DNA from: an uncultured Clostridia bacterium | Lineage (GTDB): Bacteria > Bacillota > Clostridia > TANB77 > CAG-508 | Assembly (NCBI GenBank): GCA_934162625.1 | Contig: CAKPJM010000030.1 | Coordinates: 1 to 17,140 of the forward strand | Direction of reading: 5' to 3' | Length of the DNA stretch: 17,140 nt | Part shown: positions 8,475-14,832 of the stretch, one piece after another | How positions within the stretch are numbered: position 1 is the stretch's first letter | How the letters are laid out: every line of letters begins with the position of its first letter | Notes under the pieces: model-generated | Told to the model about the DNA's origin: nothing | The model's input: the letters and a program-made list of their open reading frames with translations, nothing else | The model's database searches: none | Program-made: the position numbers and the translations under genes

Positions 8475-8780
8475 TTATTTATTTTTGATTTTTAAAATAG
8501 AATTATTAAATAACCTTGAGGAATGAAAAATTCTATGAATATAAATATTTTTTGAATCAATTTCATATATTATTTTATATGATTTATAGATAAGCTCTCT
8601 AATACTTTCGTTGTTATATATTTGTATCTTTTTTCCTATATATGGAAAGCTCTTAATTATTTGTGTTTTGCTAATTATCTGTTTTGTAGTTTTTATCGCA
8701 TAATACACAGAATCCTTGGCAATATAATTATATATTTCTTGCAAATCATCTTTAGCAACTTGTTGCCAAATTATTAAAAT
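8475..8780 (-). CDS. ParE/RelE-superfamily toxin, start codon uncertain
   Basis: The frame encodes a small basic RelE/ParE-fold protein; members are mRNA interferases or gyrase poisons. Family-like residues are the N-terminal W..VAKDDLQEIYNYIA, then the core helix, IRELIYKSYKIIYEI, and a C-terminal strand IYIHRIFHSSRLF. The N-terminal part (Trp and AKDD) is encoded upstream of the first usual start (TTG at 8744), inside the antitoxin's end. No ATG, GTG or TTG exists in that stretch. ATT at 8778-8780 falls where the family ATG would be and gives 101 residues, the usual length. Either a rare ATT start is used through coupling with the antitoxin, or the start has been lost. The overlap with the antitoxin gene would be 29 bases. 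Confidence 0.72.
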   Translation of the reverse strand: MLIIWQQVAKDDLQEIYNYIAKDSVYYAIKTTKQIISKTQIIKSFPYIGKKIQIYNNESIRELIYKSYKIIYEIDSKNIYIHRIFHSSRLFNNSILKIKNK

Positions 8781-8946
8781 ACTCGATAATTTCTTCTGTT
8801 GTATAATATTTTCCTTCTTTTATATCTTTATGTCCCTTTTCTATTGAAGCTATAATTATATCTTCTTCGCTTGATTCTGGATTATAGATAATGTTTTCCA
8901 ATTGTTCATTAGTCATACTTTTAAATTTTTTAATTTTTTCTTCCAT
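8752..8946 (-). CDS. Antitoxin of the ParE/RelE-type pair
   Basis: This is a 64-residue acidic protein directly upstream of, and overlapping, the toxin frame. The N-terminus (MEEKIKKFKSMTNEQLENII) and middle (SSEEDIIIASIEKGHKDIKEG) are helical. The C-terminal KYYTTEEIIEYFNNLA resembles the toxin-binding tail of Phd/RelB-like antitoxins (G-x-x-x-T-x-E-E). The ribosome site GGAAGTGAAG is moderate. No ribbon-helix-helix motif is clear, so the DNA-binding class is not assigned. Antitoxin first, toxin second and overlapping is the standard arrangement. It should neutralise the toxin by direct binding and may repress its own promoter. Confidence 0.75.
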   Translation of the reverse strand: MEEKIKKFKSMTNEQLENIIYNPESSEEDIIIASIEKGHKDIKEGKYYTTEEIIEYFNNLATSC

Positions 8947-8965
8947 TTAGCTTCACTTCCTTCAA

Positions 8966-8989
8966 ATATTAAATTACATATTTTAATAT
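8966..8989. promoter_or_regulatory. Candidate toxin-antitoxin operator
   Basis: The inverted repeat ATATTAAA (8966-8973) / TTTAATAT (8982-8989) has an 8-base spacer. It lies just downstream of the predicted transcription start of the antitoxin gene, where autoregulation by an antitoxin complex is common. The sequence is AT-only, so chance is a real alternative. Confidence 0.35.
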
Positions 8990-9002
8990 CTTTATATTCT
9001 TT

Positions 9003-9031
9003 AGTATAACTTTAATAAAAATTATTGTCAA
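9003..9031 (-). promoter_or_regulatory. Promoter of the toxin-antitoxin operon
   Basis: A perfect TTGACA (plus 9026-9031) and TATACT (plus 9003-9008) are 17 bases apart on the minus strand, 57 bases before the antitoxin ATG. Confidence 0.78.
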
Positions 9032-9077
9032 TTAGTTTTGGTATTTTTTTACAATGCATTAATTTTTGACATTTTTC

Positions 9078-9107
9078 TTGCAAAATGCCATAGTTTTATT
9101 ATATAAT
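9078..9107 (+). promoter_or_regulatory. Promoter of the acyltransferase-like gene
   Basis: TTGCAA (9078-9083) and a perfect TATAAT (9102-9107) are 18 bases apart. The predicted start is near 9114, leaving only a short leader before the AAGGGAGA ribosome site and the ATG at 9131. Confidence 0.72.
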
Positions 9108-9130
9108 GTCTTTTATAAGGGAGATGGATT

Positions 9131-9982
9131 ATGTTTGGGTTTAGATCAGATGGTAGAAAGCTAAAAACTTTGGGGCCATTTTTTAGGGTAATACCTCATG
9201 TTATGAAAATGCGAAGTGATTCTCATGTATATTACACTCAAGAGTTACCTCTTGATACATTAGATGCATATATTGATAAAAAAGAAAAGGAAGGCATTCA
9301 AATATCTTATATGACTATAATATATTCTGCACTAGTTAGACTTTTGGCAGAAAGGCCTTGTTTAAATAGATTTATTATGGATGGTAGAACATATGCTAGA
9401 AAAGGAATATATATTTCGCTTGCAATAAAAAAGAAAATGTCTGAAGAAATAGAAGAAACAACTATTAAACTTCCTTTTACAGGAGCTGAAAATATTTTTG
9501 AAATAAAACAAAAATTAGAAACTGAAATTGCAAAAAACAAAGATTTATCTGCTGAAAATAGTACAGACAAACTTGCTAAATTTTTATGGCTTGTACCAAA
9601 TTGGCTTATGAAATTTCTTGTTAATACTTTAATGTTTTTAGATAAACATGGAATGATGCCAAAAGCTGTAATTAAGGCTAGCCCCTTCCATACTAGTGCA
9701 TTTTTAACAAATGTTGGTTCTTTAGGAATAGATGCAATTTATCATCATATATATGATTTTGGAACAACTGGATTATTCTTAGCTATGGGTAAAAAACAAA
9801 AAAGTTATATTTGTGAAGATGATAATATAGTTGAGAAAAAAACTATTTCTATTAAATGGGTTGCTGATGAAAGAATTTGTGATGGATATTATTATGCAAA
9901 TGCTTTAAAGCAATTTAATAGATATATGAAAAAACCAGAAATGTTGGAAGAAAATATTACTCCAAAAGAAGATATTAGATAA
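9131..9982 (+). CDS. Stand-alone E2/CAT-fold acyltransferase-like protein with altered catalytic motif
   Basis: This 283-residue protein resembles the catalytic domain of 2-oxoacid dehydrogenase E2 and chloramphenicol acetyltransferases. No lipoyl or E3-binding domain is present. Family-like stretches are YTQELPLDTLDAYI near residue 35, YMTIIYSALVRLLAERP near 60, FLTNVGSLGIDAIYHHIYDFG near 191-211, and the C-terminal active-site region. The family motif HxxxDG is ERICDG here (247-252), so the catalytic His is Glu while Asp251 and Gly252 remain. Ordinary CoA-dependent acyl transfer is therefore doubtful; a CoA-ester binding or non-catalytic role is possible. The gene is monocistronic, with its own promoter and a strong terminator. 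Its neighbours do not point to a pathway. Confidence 0.78.
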   Translation: MFGFRSDGRKLKTLGPFFRVIPHVMKMRSDSHVYYTQELPLDTLDAYIDKKEKEGIQISYMTIIYSALVRLLAERPCLNRFIMDGRTYARKGIYISLAIKKKMSEEIEETTIKLPFTGAENIFEIKQKLETEIAKNKDLSAENSTDKLAKFLWLVPNWLMKFLVNTLMFLDKHGMMPKAVIKASPFHTSAFLTNVGSLGIDAIYHHIYDFGTTGLFLAMGKKQKSYICEDDNIVEKKTISIKWVADERICDGYYYANALKQFNRYMKKPEMLEENITPKEDIR

Positions 9983-9991
9983 AAAAATATA

Positions 9992-10023
9992 AGAGGCGCA
10001 TTAAGTAGCGCCTCTATTTTTTT
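9992..10023 (+). terminator. Intrinsic terminator after the acyltransferase-like gene
   Basis: The stem AGAGGCGC (9992-9999) / GCGCCTCT (10008-10015) has an 8-base loop and is followed by ATTTTTTT. It starts about 10 bases after the stop codon. Confidence 0.93.
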
Positions 10024-10065
10024 GCAATATTATTTTATAAAATAAATTGGAATTTGTTTAGTTCT

Positions 10066-10136
10066 GGGTGAATTCAGGACAGTCCCCAAAATCCCCAAGT
10101 TTGGTGATTTTGAGGGACAGTCCCTAGAATTCCCCC
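10066..10136. repeat. Imperfect inverted-repeat element with two GGGACAGTCCC cores
   Basis: The outer arms GGGTGAATTC (10066-10075) and GAATTCCCCC (10127-10136) pair at 9 of 10 positions. Inside them are GGACAGTCCC (10077-10086) and GGGACAGTCCC (10114-10124), and an inner pair AAAATCCCC / GGTGATTTT. It lies between two converging genes, 12 bases from the ATPase stop. The core is close to that of the perfect repeat at 4172-4237, so both probably belong to one family of short palindromic elements. No transposase gene is nearby. Confidence 0.75.
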
Positions 10137-10148
10137 TCATGCAAATTA

Positions 10149-12041
10149 CTATTTTTTAAATACTCTTAATGAATTTAGAACTGTTATAAATGTTACTCCT
10201 ACGTCTGCAAATACTGCTTCCCACATTGTTGATATTCCGAAAGCTCCAAGTACCAATACTATTACTTTTATTCCTAATGCAAAGCATATGTTTTGCATTA
10301 TTATTTTTTTAGTTCTTTTTGATACTTTTATAGCTTTGTTAAAGCTTGATAATTTTCCGTCCATTATTACAATGTCTGATGTTTCTATTGCTAAGTCTTG
10401 GCCATTTAATCCCATTGATGCTCCTATATCTGCTTCTGCAAGTATTGGTGAATCATTAATTCCATCACCTATTGCAATTATAATATTTTGTTCATTTTTT
10501 AATTTTTGCAATTCTTTTACTTTTTCTCCTGGTAACAAATTACAATGCACTTCTTCTATGCCAACTTGTTTTGCTATATTTTCTGCAATTTCTTTATTAT
10601 CTCCTGTTAACATACAAATTTTGCTGATTCCATTCTTTTTGAATCCCTCTATTGCCTCTCTACTATCTGGCTTAATTGTATCAGAAATTACTATTGCTCC
10701 TAAGTATTTTTTATTTTTCGCAACATATACTATTGCTCCAATTTCATTACATGGATAATATTTTATTTCTTCTTTCTCTAACAATTTTGCATTTCCTGCA
10801 ACAATTTCTTCTCCGTGATATTTAGCTTTTATGCCCATTCCAGCAATTTCTTTGTATTCTTCAATTTCTTCTTGATTAACTTTTTTGTTTACTCTGTTTA
10901 TTATGCTTTTTGCTATTGGGTGGTTTGACATACTTTCTGCTACTGCCGCAATTTCTAATAACTCTTCTTCTTTAATTTCTTCTGCTAGTATTATTTTAGA
11001 AACTCCAAAATTTCCTTTTGTAATTGTTCCTGTTTTGTCTAATACCATTGTATTAGCTTTTGTAAGTATATCTAAATAATTTGAGCCTTTTATTAAAACT
11101 CCTTCTTTACCTGCTTTACCAATTCCTGCAAAATAGCCTAGCGGAACTGATAAAACAATAGCACATGGACATGATGTTACTAAAAATACTAATGCTCTTT
11201 TTACCCATTCTCCTAAATTTTGAAATCCTACAAATATTGGTGGAATAAAGGCAAGTATTAATGCAAGCACAACAACTATTGGTGTATATACTTTTGCAAA
11301 TTTCGTTATAAACAATTCAGTTTTAGATTTTGTTTTGTTTGAATTCTTAACTAGTTCTATAATCTCATTAATTGCTGTGTCTTTAAACTCTTTTGTAACT
11401 TTTATTTCTATTACATCCGATTCATTAATACATCCTGCAAAAACTTCATCATCTACTTTAACTCTTCTTGGAACAGATTCTCCTGTTAGTGCAGCTGTGT
11501 TTATGGTAGTCTGACCATTTATTACAACTCCATCTACTGGAATTTTTTCTCCTGCTTTAACTACAATTATGTCTCCAATTTTTAATTCTTCTGGCTCTAC
11601 TGTTTTTATCTCTTTGCCTTGTTTTAAGTTTGCAATTTTAGGTTTTATATTCATTAATTGAATGATTGATTTTTTAGATTTTCCCACTGCATAATCTTCA
11701 AATAGTTCTCCAACGTTATAAAATATCATAACTGCAGCAGCTTCTCCTGGTTTGTTTATCGCAAAAGCTCCAAGTGTTGCAATTGACATTAAAAAGTTTT
11801 CGTCAAATACTTCTCCTCTAAAAATATTTTTTATTGATTTTAATAAAACTTCGTAACCAGATAATATATATGATGCTACAAATAACCATGTTGCAATTTT
11901 TCCAGGCACCATTTTAAAAAATGCAATTGCAAATATTATAAGTGAAATAACAAGTTTTATTATTTCTGCTTTTAAGTTCTCTTCTTCCTCTTCATGCTCA
12001 TGATCATGTTCATGAGCACCACAGTGTTCACATTTACTCAT
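10149..12041 (-). CDS. P1B-type heavy-metal efflux ATPase (Zn/Cd/Pb class)
   Basis: This 630-residue membrane ATPase would export divalent soft metals from the cytosol. The N-terminus has a short Cys/His/Glu-rich tail (CEHCGAHEHDHEHEEEEE, residues 4-21) in place of an HMA domain. Motifs are: actuator TGES (186-189), metal-binding CPC (291-293) in helix 6, phosphorylation site DKTGT (335-339), SNHP with His374, and the hinge GDGIND (525-530). Lys592 in helix 7 and Asp613 in FADVG of helix 8 fit the Zn/Cd/Pb (P1B-2) subgroup over the copper exporters. GGAGGATGATAAA precedes the ATG. It lies 16 bases behind the ArsR-type repressor gene and surely shares its promoter. Length fits a full protein lacking HMA domains. 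Confidence 0.95.
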   Translation of the reverse strand: MSKCEHCGAHEHDHEHEEEEENLKAEIIKLVISLIIFAIAFFKMVPGKIATWLFVASYILSGYEVLLKSIKNIFRGEVFDENFLMSIATLGAFAINKPGEAAAVMIFYNVGELFEDYAVGKSKKSIIQLMNIKPKIANLKQGKEIKTVEPEELKIGDIIVVKAGEKIPVDGVVINGQTTINTAALTGESVPRRVKVDDEVFAGCINESDVIEIKVTKEFKDTAINEIIELVKNSNKTKSKTELFITKFAKVYTPIVVVLALILAFIPPIFVGFQNLGEWVKRALVFLVTSCPCAIVLSVPLGYFAGIGKAGKEGVLIKGSNYLDILTKANTMVLDKTGTITKGNFGVSKIILAEEIKEEELLEIAAVAESMSNHPIAKSIINRVNKKVNQEEIEEYKEIAGMGIKAKYHGEEIVAGNAKLLEKEEIKYYPCNEIGAIVYVAKNKKYLGAIVISDTIKPDSREAIEGFKKNGISKICMLTGDNKEIAENIAKQVGIEEVHCNLLPGEKVKELQKLKNEQNIIIAIGDGINDSPILAEADIGASMGLNGQDLAIETSDIVIMDGKLSSFNKAIKVSKRTKKIIMQNICFALGIKVIVLVLGAFGISTMWEAVFADVGVTFITVLNSLRVFKK

Positions 12042-12057
12042 TTTATCATCCTCCGTA

Positions 12058-12408
12058 CTACATTTCTTTAATATGTTCTAATGCCATATTAAATATCATT
12101 TCAACATGTTCATCAGAAAGCGAATAATATACAGTTTTACCATCTTTTCTAAATTTTACAAGTTTTGCTTGTTTTAAAACTCTTAATTGATGAGATACTG
12201 CTGATTGTGTACTACTTATTAATTCAGCAATGTCACATACACACATCTCGTGCTCAAATAAGCAACATATTATTTTCATTCTTGTTGAATCTCCAAATAC
12301 TTTAAACAATTCTGCTATGTCAAACAAGGTTTCTTCATCTGGCATTGATTTCTTTGCTTTTTCAATTATATCCGGGTGTTTTACTGTACATTTTAAATCT
12401 TCTTCCAT
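12058..12408 (-). CDS. ArsR/SmtB-family metal-responsive repressor (CadC/CzrA-like)
   Basis: This is a winged-helix repressor that should release its operator when it binds metal. From the preferred start it has 116 residues. The recognition region is SSTQSAVSHQLRVLKQAKLV, and the wing FRKDGKTVYYSL follows. The CVC pair in EMCVCDIAELI (Cys56 and Cys58) is the alpha3N metal site of CadC/ArsR, with Cys7 as a possible extra ligand. DEH (Asp99, His101) plus HIKE (His112, Glu115) resembles the alpha5 site of SmtB/CzrA with the final His replaced by Glu. An upstream ATG at 12423 is in frame, but AAGGAG (12414-12419) lies 5 bases before the ATG at 12408, favouring the shorter form. It heads the operon with the metal ATPase. 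Confidence 0.93.
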   Translation of the reverse strand: MEEDLKCTVKHPDIIEKAKKSMPDEETLFDIAELFKVFGDSTRMKIICCLFEHEMCVCDIAELISSTQSAVSHQLRVLKQAKLVKFRKDGKTVYYSLSDEHVEMIFNMALEHIKEM

Positions 12409-12424
12409 TTTTTCTCCTTCCATT

Positions 12425-12444
12425 ATATGAATAGTTGTTCATAT
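12425..12444. promoter_or_regulatory. Operator of the metal-efflux operon
   Basis: ATATGAA (12425-12431) and TTCATAT (12438-12444) form a perfect 7-bp inverted repeat with a 6-base spacer. This TGAA-N-TTCA layout is the usual ArsR/SmtB operator form. It covers the predicted transcription start, just after the -10 box, so bound repressor would block initiation. Confidence 0.85.
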
Positions 12445-12448
12445 ATTC

Positions 12449-12477
12449 ATTATATGCATTAGATTTTTATTTGTCAA
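12449..12477 (-). promoter_or_regulatory. Promoter of the metal-efflux operon
   Basis: A perfect TTGACA (plus 12472-12477) and a perfect TATAAT (plus 12449-12454) are 17 bases apart. The operator follows directly. A consensus promoter under tight repression suits an inducible efflux system. Confidence 0.9.
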
Positions 12478-12492
12478 CTAAATTTTACAATA

Positions 12493-12574
12493 AATTTGTT
12501 TTCGTACATATGCAATACACACTCCTACGAATCCTACCTCCAACATCACACCTCTCACATCAATAAAACAAATT
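12493..12574. repeat. Noncoding segment bounded by 10-bp inverted ends
   Basis: AATTTGTTTT (12493-12502) and AAAACAAATT (12565-12574) are exact reverse complements 62 bases apart. The interior is markedly purine-rich on the minus strand (GTGAGAGGTGTGATGTTGG...). A minus-strand frame through it has no ribosome site and is not called a gene. Together with the hairpins at 12595-12728 it makes up the gene-free stretch between the metal operon promoter and the next gene. Confidence 0.45.
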
Positions 12575-12594
12575 CCAATTAGGGTGATTTGTCC

Positions 12595-12623
12595 AAGAAA
12601 AGTGGCTTTGCCACACTTTTCTT
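12595..12623. repeat. Hairpin AAGAAAAGTGGC / GCCACACTTTTCTT
   Basis: A 12-bp stem with a 2-base bulge and a 3-base loop. No T run follows on either strand, so it is not a standard terminator. Confidence 0.6.
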
Positions 12624-12631
12624 CTCGCCGA

Positions 12632-12665
12632 TTTGAGTTTCCGAATGAAATGAGGAAATCTCAAA
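12632..12665. repeat. Hairpin TTTGAGTTTCC / GGAAATCTCAAA
   Basis: Eleven paired positions with one bulged T and an 11-base loop. It is the second of four stems in a row within about 165 bases. Confidence 0.55.
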
Positions 12666-12684
12666 GGCAATAGCGATTATAGCA

Positions 12685-12728
12685 TTTTGTTGAATAGGAA
12701 AATCTTCGATTTTTCCTATTCAACAAAA
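12685..12728. repeat. Long hairpin TTTTGTTGAATAGGAAAATC
   Basis: The 20-base arm at 12685-12704 pairs with 12708-12728 around a 3-base loop (TTC), with a single extra T in the right arm. It overlaps the T run of the adjacent minus-strand terminator. Confidence 0.75.
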
Positions 12729-12759
12729 AAATCAACTTTTACTCGAGTAAAAGTTGATT
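12725..12759 (-). terminator. Intrinsic terminator of the coiled-coil protein gene
   Basis: A perfect 30-bp palindrome (12730-12759, centred on CTCGAG) is followed on the minus strand by a run of seven T. It lies 9 bases past the stop of the gene at 12769-13248. Confidence 0.88.
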
Positions 12760-12768
12760 AAAAATTTA

Positions 12769-13248
12769 TTAGAAGTTTCTTTCAATTAAGTTTAGCAGAT
12801 GTTCAAGTTCATCATTTTTATCATTAACTATAACAATTGTTGAATTCTTTAGTTCCTTATTATTTGCAATATATTCCTCTGCTTTTTGTCTTGTTAAAAA
12901 AAGCCTAGTGTTATTAAGTTTGTCTGTAACTTTAAATATAGCATTTTTGTTTTCATCATTTATATCTGTTTTACGTACTTTTTGTTCTCTTAAAAGATTT
13001 GCTAAATCTTTTAAATAATTAAAATCGGCTTCTTTTAAATTTAAATTTTTATCTAGGTTAATTATACTTTCTAAATAAGCAAGAATTTGCTCCCATTGTT
13101 CTGTATTTGGATTAGAATGTTGAGTAAATTCTAAAAGTAACTTTCTTTCTTTTTCATATTTTCTAAACTCTAATTTGGTTTCTTCTAATAGTTTGTTAGT
13201 TCTTTTTAGTAATTCTAATTTTTTATTTGTTATATCAAATTTGTTCAT
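12769..13248 (-). CDS. Unknown coiled-coil protein, 159 residues
   Basis: I do not recognise this family. The first 50 residues and about 60-92 are Lys/Glu/Leu-rich and predicted helical or coiled coil (NKKLELLKRTNKLLEETKLEFRK). The C-terminal 55 residues look like a compact alpha/beta unit: FKVTDKLNNTRLFLTRQKAEEYI, then STIVIVNDKNDELEHLLNLIE. There is no signal peptide or membrane helix, so it should be cytosolic. GGAAGTGATT precedes the ATG. It is transcribed away from a Cro/CI-type regulator gene across a 206-base shared intergenic region and has a strong terminator. The layout suggests that the divergent regulator controls it. It may come from a plasmid or phage; nothing in the sequence proves that. 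Confidence 0.75.
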   Translation of the reverse strand: MNKFDITNKKLELLKRTNKLLEETKLEFRKYEKERKLLLEFTQHSNPNTEQWEQILAYLESIINLDKNLNLKEADFNYLKDLANLLREQKVRKTDINDENKNAIFKVTDKLNNTRLFLTRQKAEEYIANNKELKNSTIVIVNDKNDELEHLLNLIERNF

Positions 13249-13345
13249 ATAATCACTTCCTATAAATTCATTTGTATAAAAATGTTAATGTAACACATAC
13301 TACTAATTAAATTAATAGTTTAGACAATTATATTACAATATATGT

Positions 13346-13363
13346 CAAAAATCAACATTTTTG
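13346..13363. promoter_or_regulatory. Candidate operator between divergent genes
   Basis: CAAAAAT (13346-13352) and ATTTTTG (13357-13363) form a perfect 7-bp inverted repeat with a 4-base spacer. It lies between the coiled-coil protein gene and the helix-turn-helix gene. A TTGACA on the minus strand overlaps its edge. This is a plausible site for the adjacent regulator, unproven. Confidence 0.35.
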
Positions 13364-13454
13364 TATATGAATTTTATTCACTTTTTACAAATGTTAGCAA
13401 ATGATATACTTTGTCTGAGAGTATAATAAACAGTTATAAAAATGGGGGATAATT

Positions 13455-13808
13455 GTGAATGTTATAAGGAAAAAAGATATATTAGAGGTAATTGGAGTAA
13501 AAATACAACAGGCTAGAAAGGAAAAAGGATATACCCAAGAATATGTAGCAGAAAAAATAGAAAAATCGGTTGACATTTTAAGAAGCATTGAAAATGGTAG
13601 AAGCGTAGGAAGTGTAGAAACTTTGTTAAACATATGTAATCTTTTAGAAATAACTTTAGATTATATCTTTTCAGATTTATTGGAAAAAAAAGAGGAGATT
13701 TTAGATAAAGAGTTGTATGAGAACTTTAGAGAATTAGATTTAAAAGAAAAAGAATTGATAAATGTAATGATAGATTATATGAAAAAAGACTTTCCAGAAG
13801 TAAAATGA
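13455..13808 (+). CDS. Cro/CI-type helix-turn-helix transcription regulator
   Basis: This 117-residue protein has an N-terminal HTH_3 domain (about residues 14-70). VGVKIQQARKEKGYTQEYVAEKI is the first half, with helices 2 and 3 around TQEYVAEKI and SVDILRSIENGRS, and LLNICNLLEITLDYIF closes the domain. The C-terminal 45 residues are charged and helical (LEKKEEILDKELYENFRELDLKEKELINVMIDYMKK), probably for dimerisation. There is no metal or ligand motif and no peptidase domain. The start is GTG, with GGGGGAT 5 bases before it. It is divergent from the coiled-coil protein gene and probably controls it, itself, or both. Confidence 0.88.
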   Translation: MNVIRKKDILEVIGVKIQQARKEKGYTQEYVAEKIEKSVDILRSIENGRSVGSVETLLNICNLLEITLDYIFSDLLEKKEEILDKELYENFRELDLKEKELINVMIDYMKKDFPEVK

Positions 13809-13912
13809 TTTTATTCAAGTAATTTAATTTTTATCTTACATATGCCAGCAGAGACAAAGAATTAATGTCTTACAAGTTTCTTTCTTCATATAATTTATCA
13901 TTATTTTTTTCT

Positions 13913-14236
13913 TTATTTAAATTTTTTTATCTGGGAGTTCCTATGATTTTTTTGAATTTCTGTGTAGAACTTGCCATTGTAGTTTCTGCAATTTTTTGTA
14001 CCTCTCAAATATGAAAGTAATCTTTTTTTCATATCGGATGCAAAGGGCTTTCTAGATAAATACATTCCCTCATCATAATAAATAATGGCCATCTGTAAAA
14101 TTAGTTAATATCCAATTTTTCTTGCAGTTCTTGCATTATAATTTACTTCTCCTATCTTTCCCGTTATGCTTGTTGCTAAATTTAACATTTTATCTGTTAC
14201 TCTATATGATGGGCAATTTATTTCTATATGAAACCT
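13913..14236 (-). pseudogene. Decayed coding remnant with an internal stop
   Basis: A minus-strand frame runs from 14236 to a stop at 13913, interrupted by one in-frame TAA (14105-14107), and has no start codon at its 5' end. The first part reads ...CPSYRVTDKMLNLATSITG and the second part begins MAIIYYDEGMYLSRKPFASD. Amino acid composition is protein-like throughout. The part YRVTDKMLNLATSITGKIGEV slightly resembles the N-terminal region of Fic-family proteins; this is weak. The second part alone (13913-14092, ATG start, 59 residues) could be a small gene, but it lacks a clear ribosome site. I read the whole as a relic in a region of loss. Confidence 0.5.
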
Positions 14237-14341
14237 TCAATTCATATATGTATGACATATGTTAATGGTTGAATTTTATAAAATAACTAGTAATAATAAT
14301 TAAATTTTGATAAAATATTTATAATATTATAAGAGAAATTA

Positions 14342-14558
14342 ATGATTACAGAAGTAAAATTAATATAATTATTTACATGACTGTGTAAGTTGCAAGTATG
14401 GTGCTTGTTCAATAGATGGTGGAAATCAGTATACAAGAATTGGTGGGGATTTTAAATACATTAATTGCATAAATGAGGATGGTACAGAAGGACCATTAAT
14501 AAAAAATAATGCTAAGGTAATTGAATCAGAAAAAAGATTTTTAAATAAAGAGGTTTAA
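14342..14558 (+). pseudogene. Small Cys-containing protein gene with apparent frameshift
   Basis: An ATG at 14342, preceded by AGAGAAA, starts MITEVKLI and then meets a stop. The next frame is open from 14364 to a TAA at 14556 and reads ...YLHDCVSCKYGACSIDGGN, then TRIGGDFKYINCINEDGTEG. No usable start codon exists in that second frame. A one-base indel near 14360-14372 would join the two into a protein of about 70 residues with four Cys. The family is not recognised. It lies one base before the next gene, so it was probably the first gene of that cluster. Confidence 0.5.
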
Positions 14559-14559
14559 A

Positions 14560-14832
14560 ATGGAATTAAAAGATATAGAAAAAGAAATTGAAAATATCAA
14601 ATCTAGAAATAAAAGAGTTGAATTGGATAAAAAATGGGAAACTTGTTGGACTAGGAAAATATGTATTTGCGTATTAACATATATCGTTGTAATTGCTTAT
14701 TCATACATAGTAAGAAATTACTCTAATATACTATTAAGCTCATTAGTTCCTGTTATTGGCTTTATACTATCCACATTATCGTTAAAATATATAAGAAAAA
14801 TATGGGAGAAGAATGTAAGAAATGTTCAATAA
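14560..14832 (+). CDS. Small two-helix membrane protein of unknown function
   Basis: This 90-residue protein has a charged N-terminal helix (MELKDIEKEIENIKSRNKRVELDKKWE), two membrane helices (about 33-52 and 57-75), and a basic C-terminus (KYIRKIWEKN). Both ends probably face the cytosol. AAAGAGG lies 6 bases before the ATG. The end overlaps the start of the next gene by 11 bases, indicating translational coupling. It is intact, unlike the genes on both sides. I recognise no catalytic motif; a role linked to the HD-domain and CutA neighbours is only inferred from clustering. Confidence 0.75.
   Translation: MELKDIEKEIENIKSRNKRVELDKKWETCWTRKICICVLTYIVVIAYSYIVRNYSNILLSSLVPVIGFILSTLSLKYIRKIWEKNVRNVQ

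Noticed and set aside
12408..12423. Longer start for the ArsR-type repressor (ATG at 12423)
   Set aside because: The AAGGAG ribosome site lies between the two ATG codons, 5 bases before the second one.
12480..12600. Minus-strand frame encoding MLEVGFVGVCIAYVRKQ
   Set aside because: Only 22 codons from its ATG, with no proper ribosome spacing, and it runs through the inverted-end segment. More likely a by-product of a repeat.
12595..12700. Possible hammerhead ribozyme or riboswitch
   Set aside because: The stems are clear, but the conserved hammerhead core (CTGATGA with GAAA) is not present on either strand, and no known riboswitch core was recognised.
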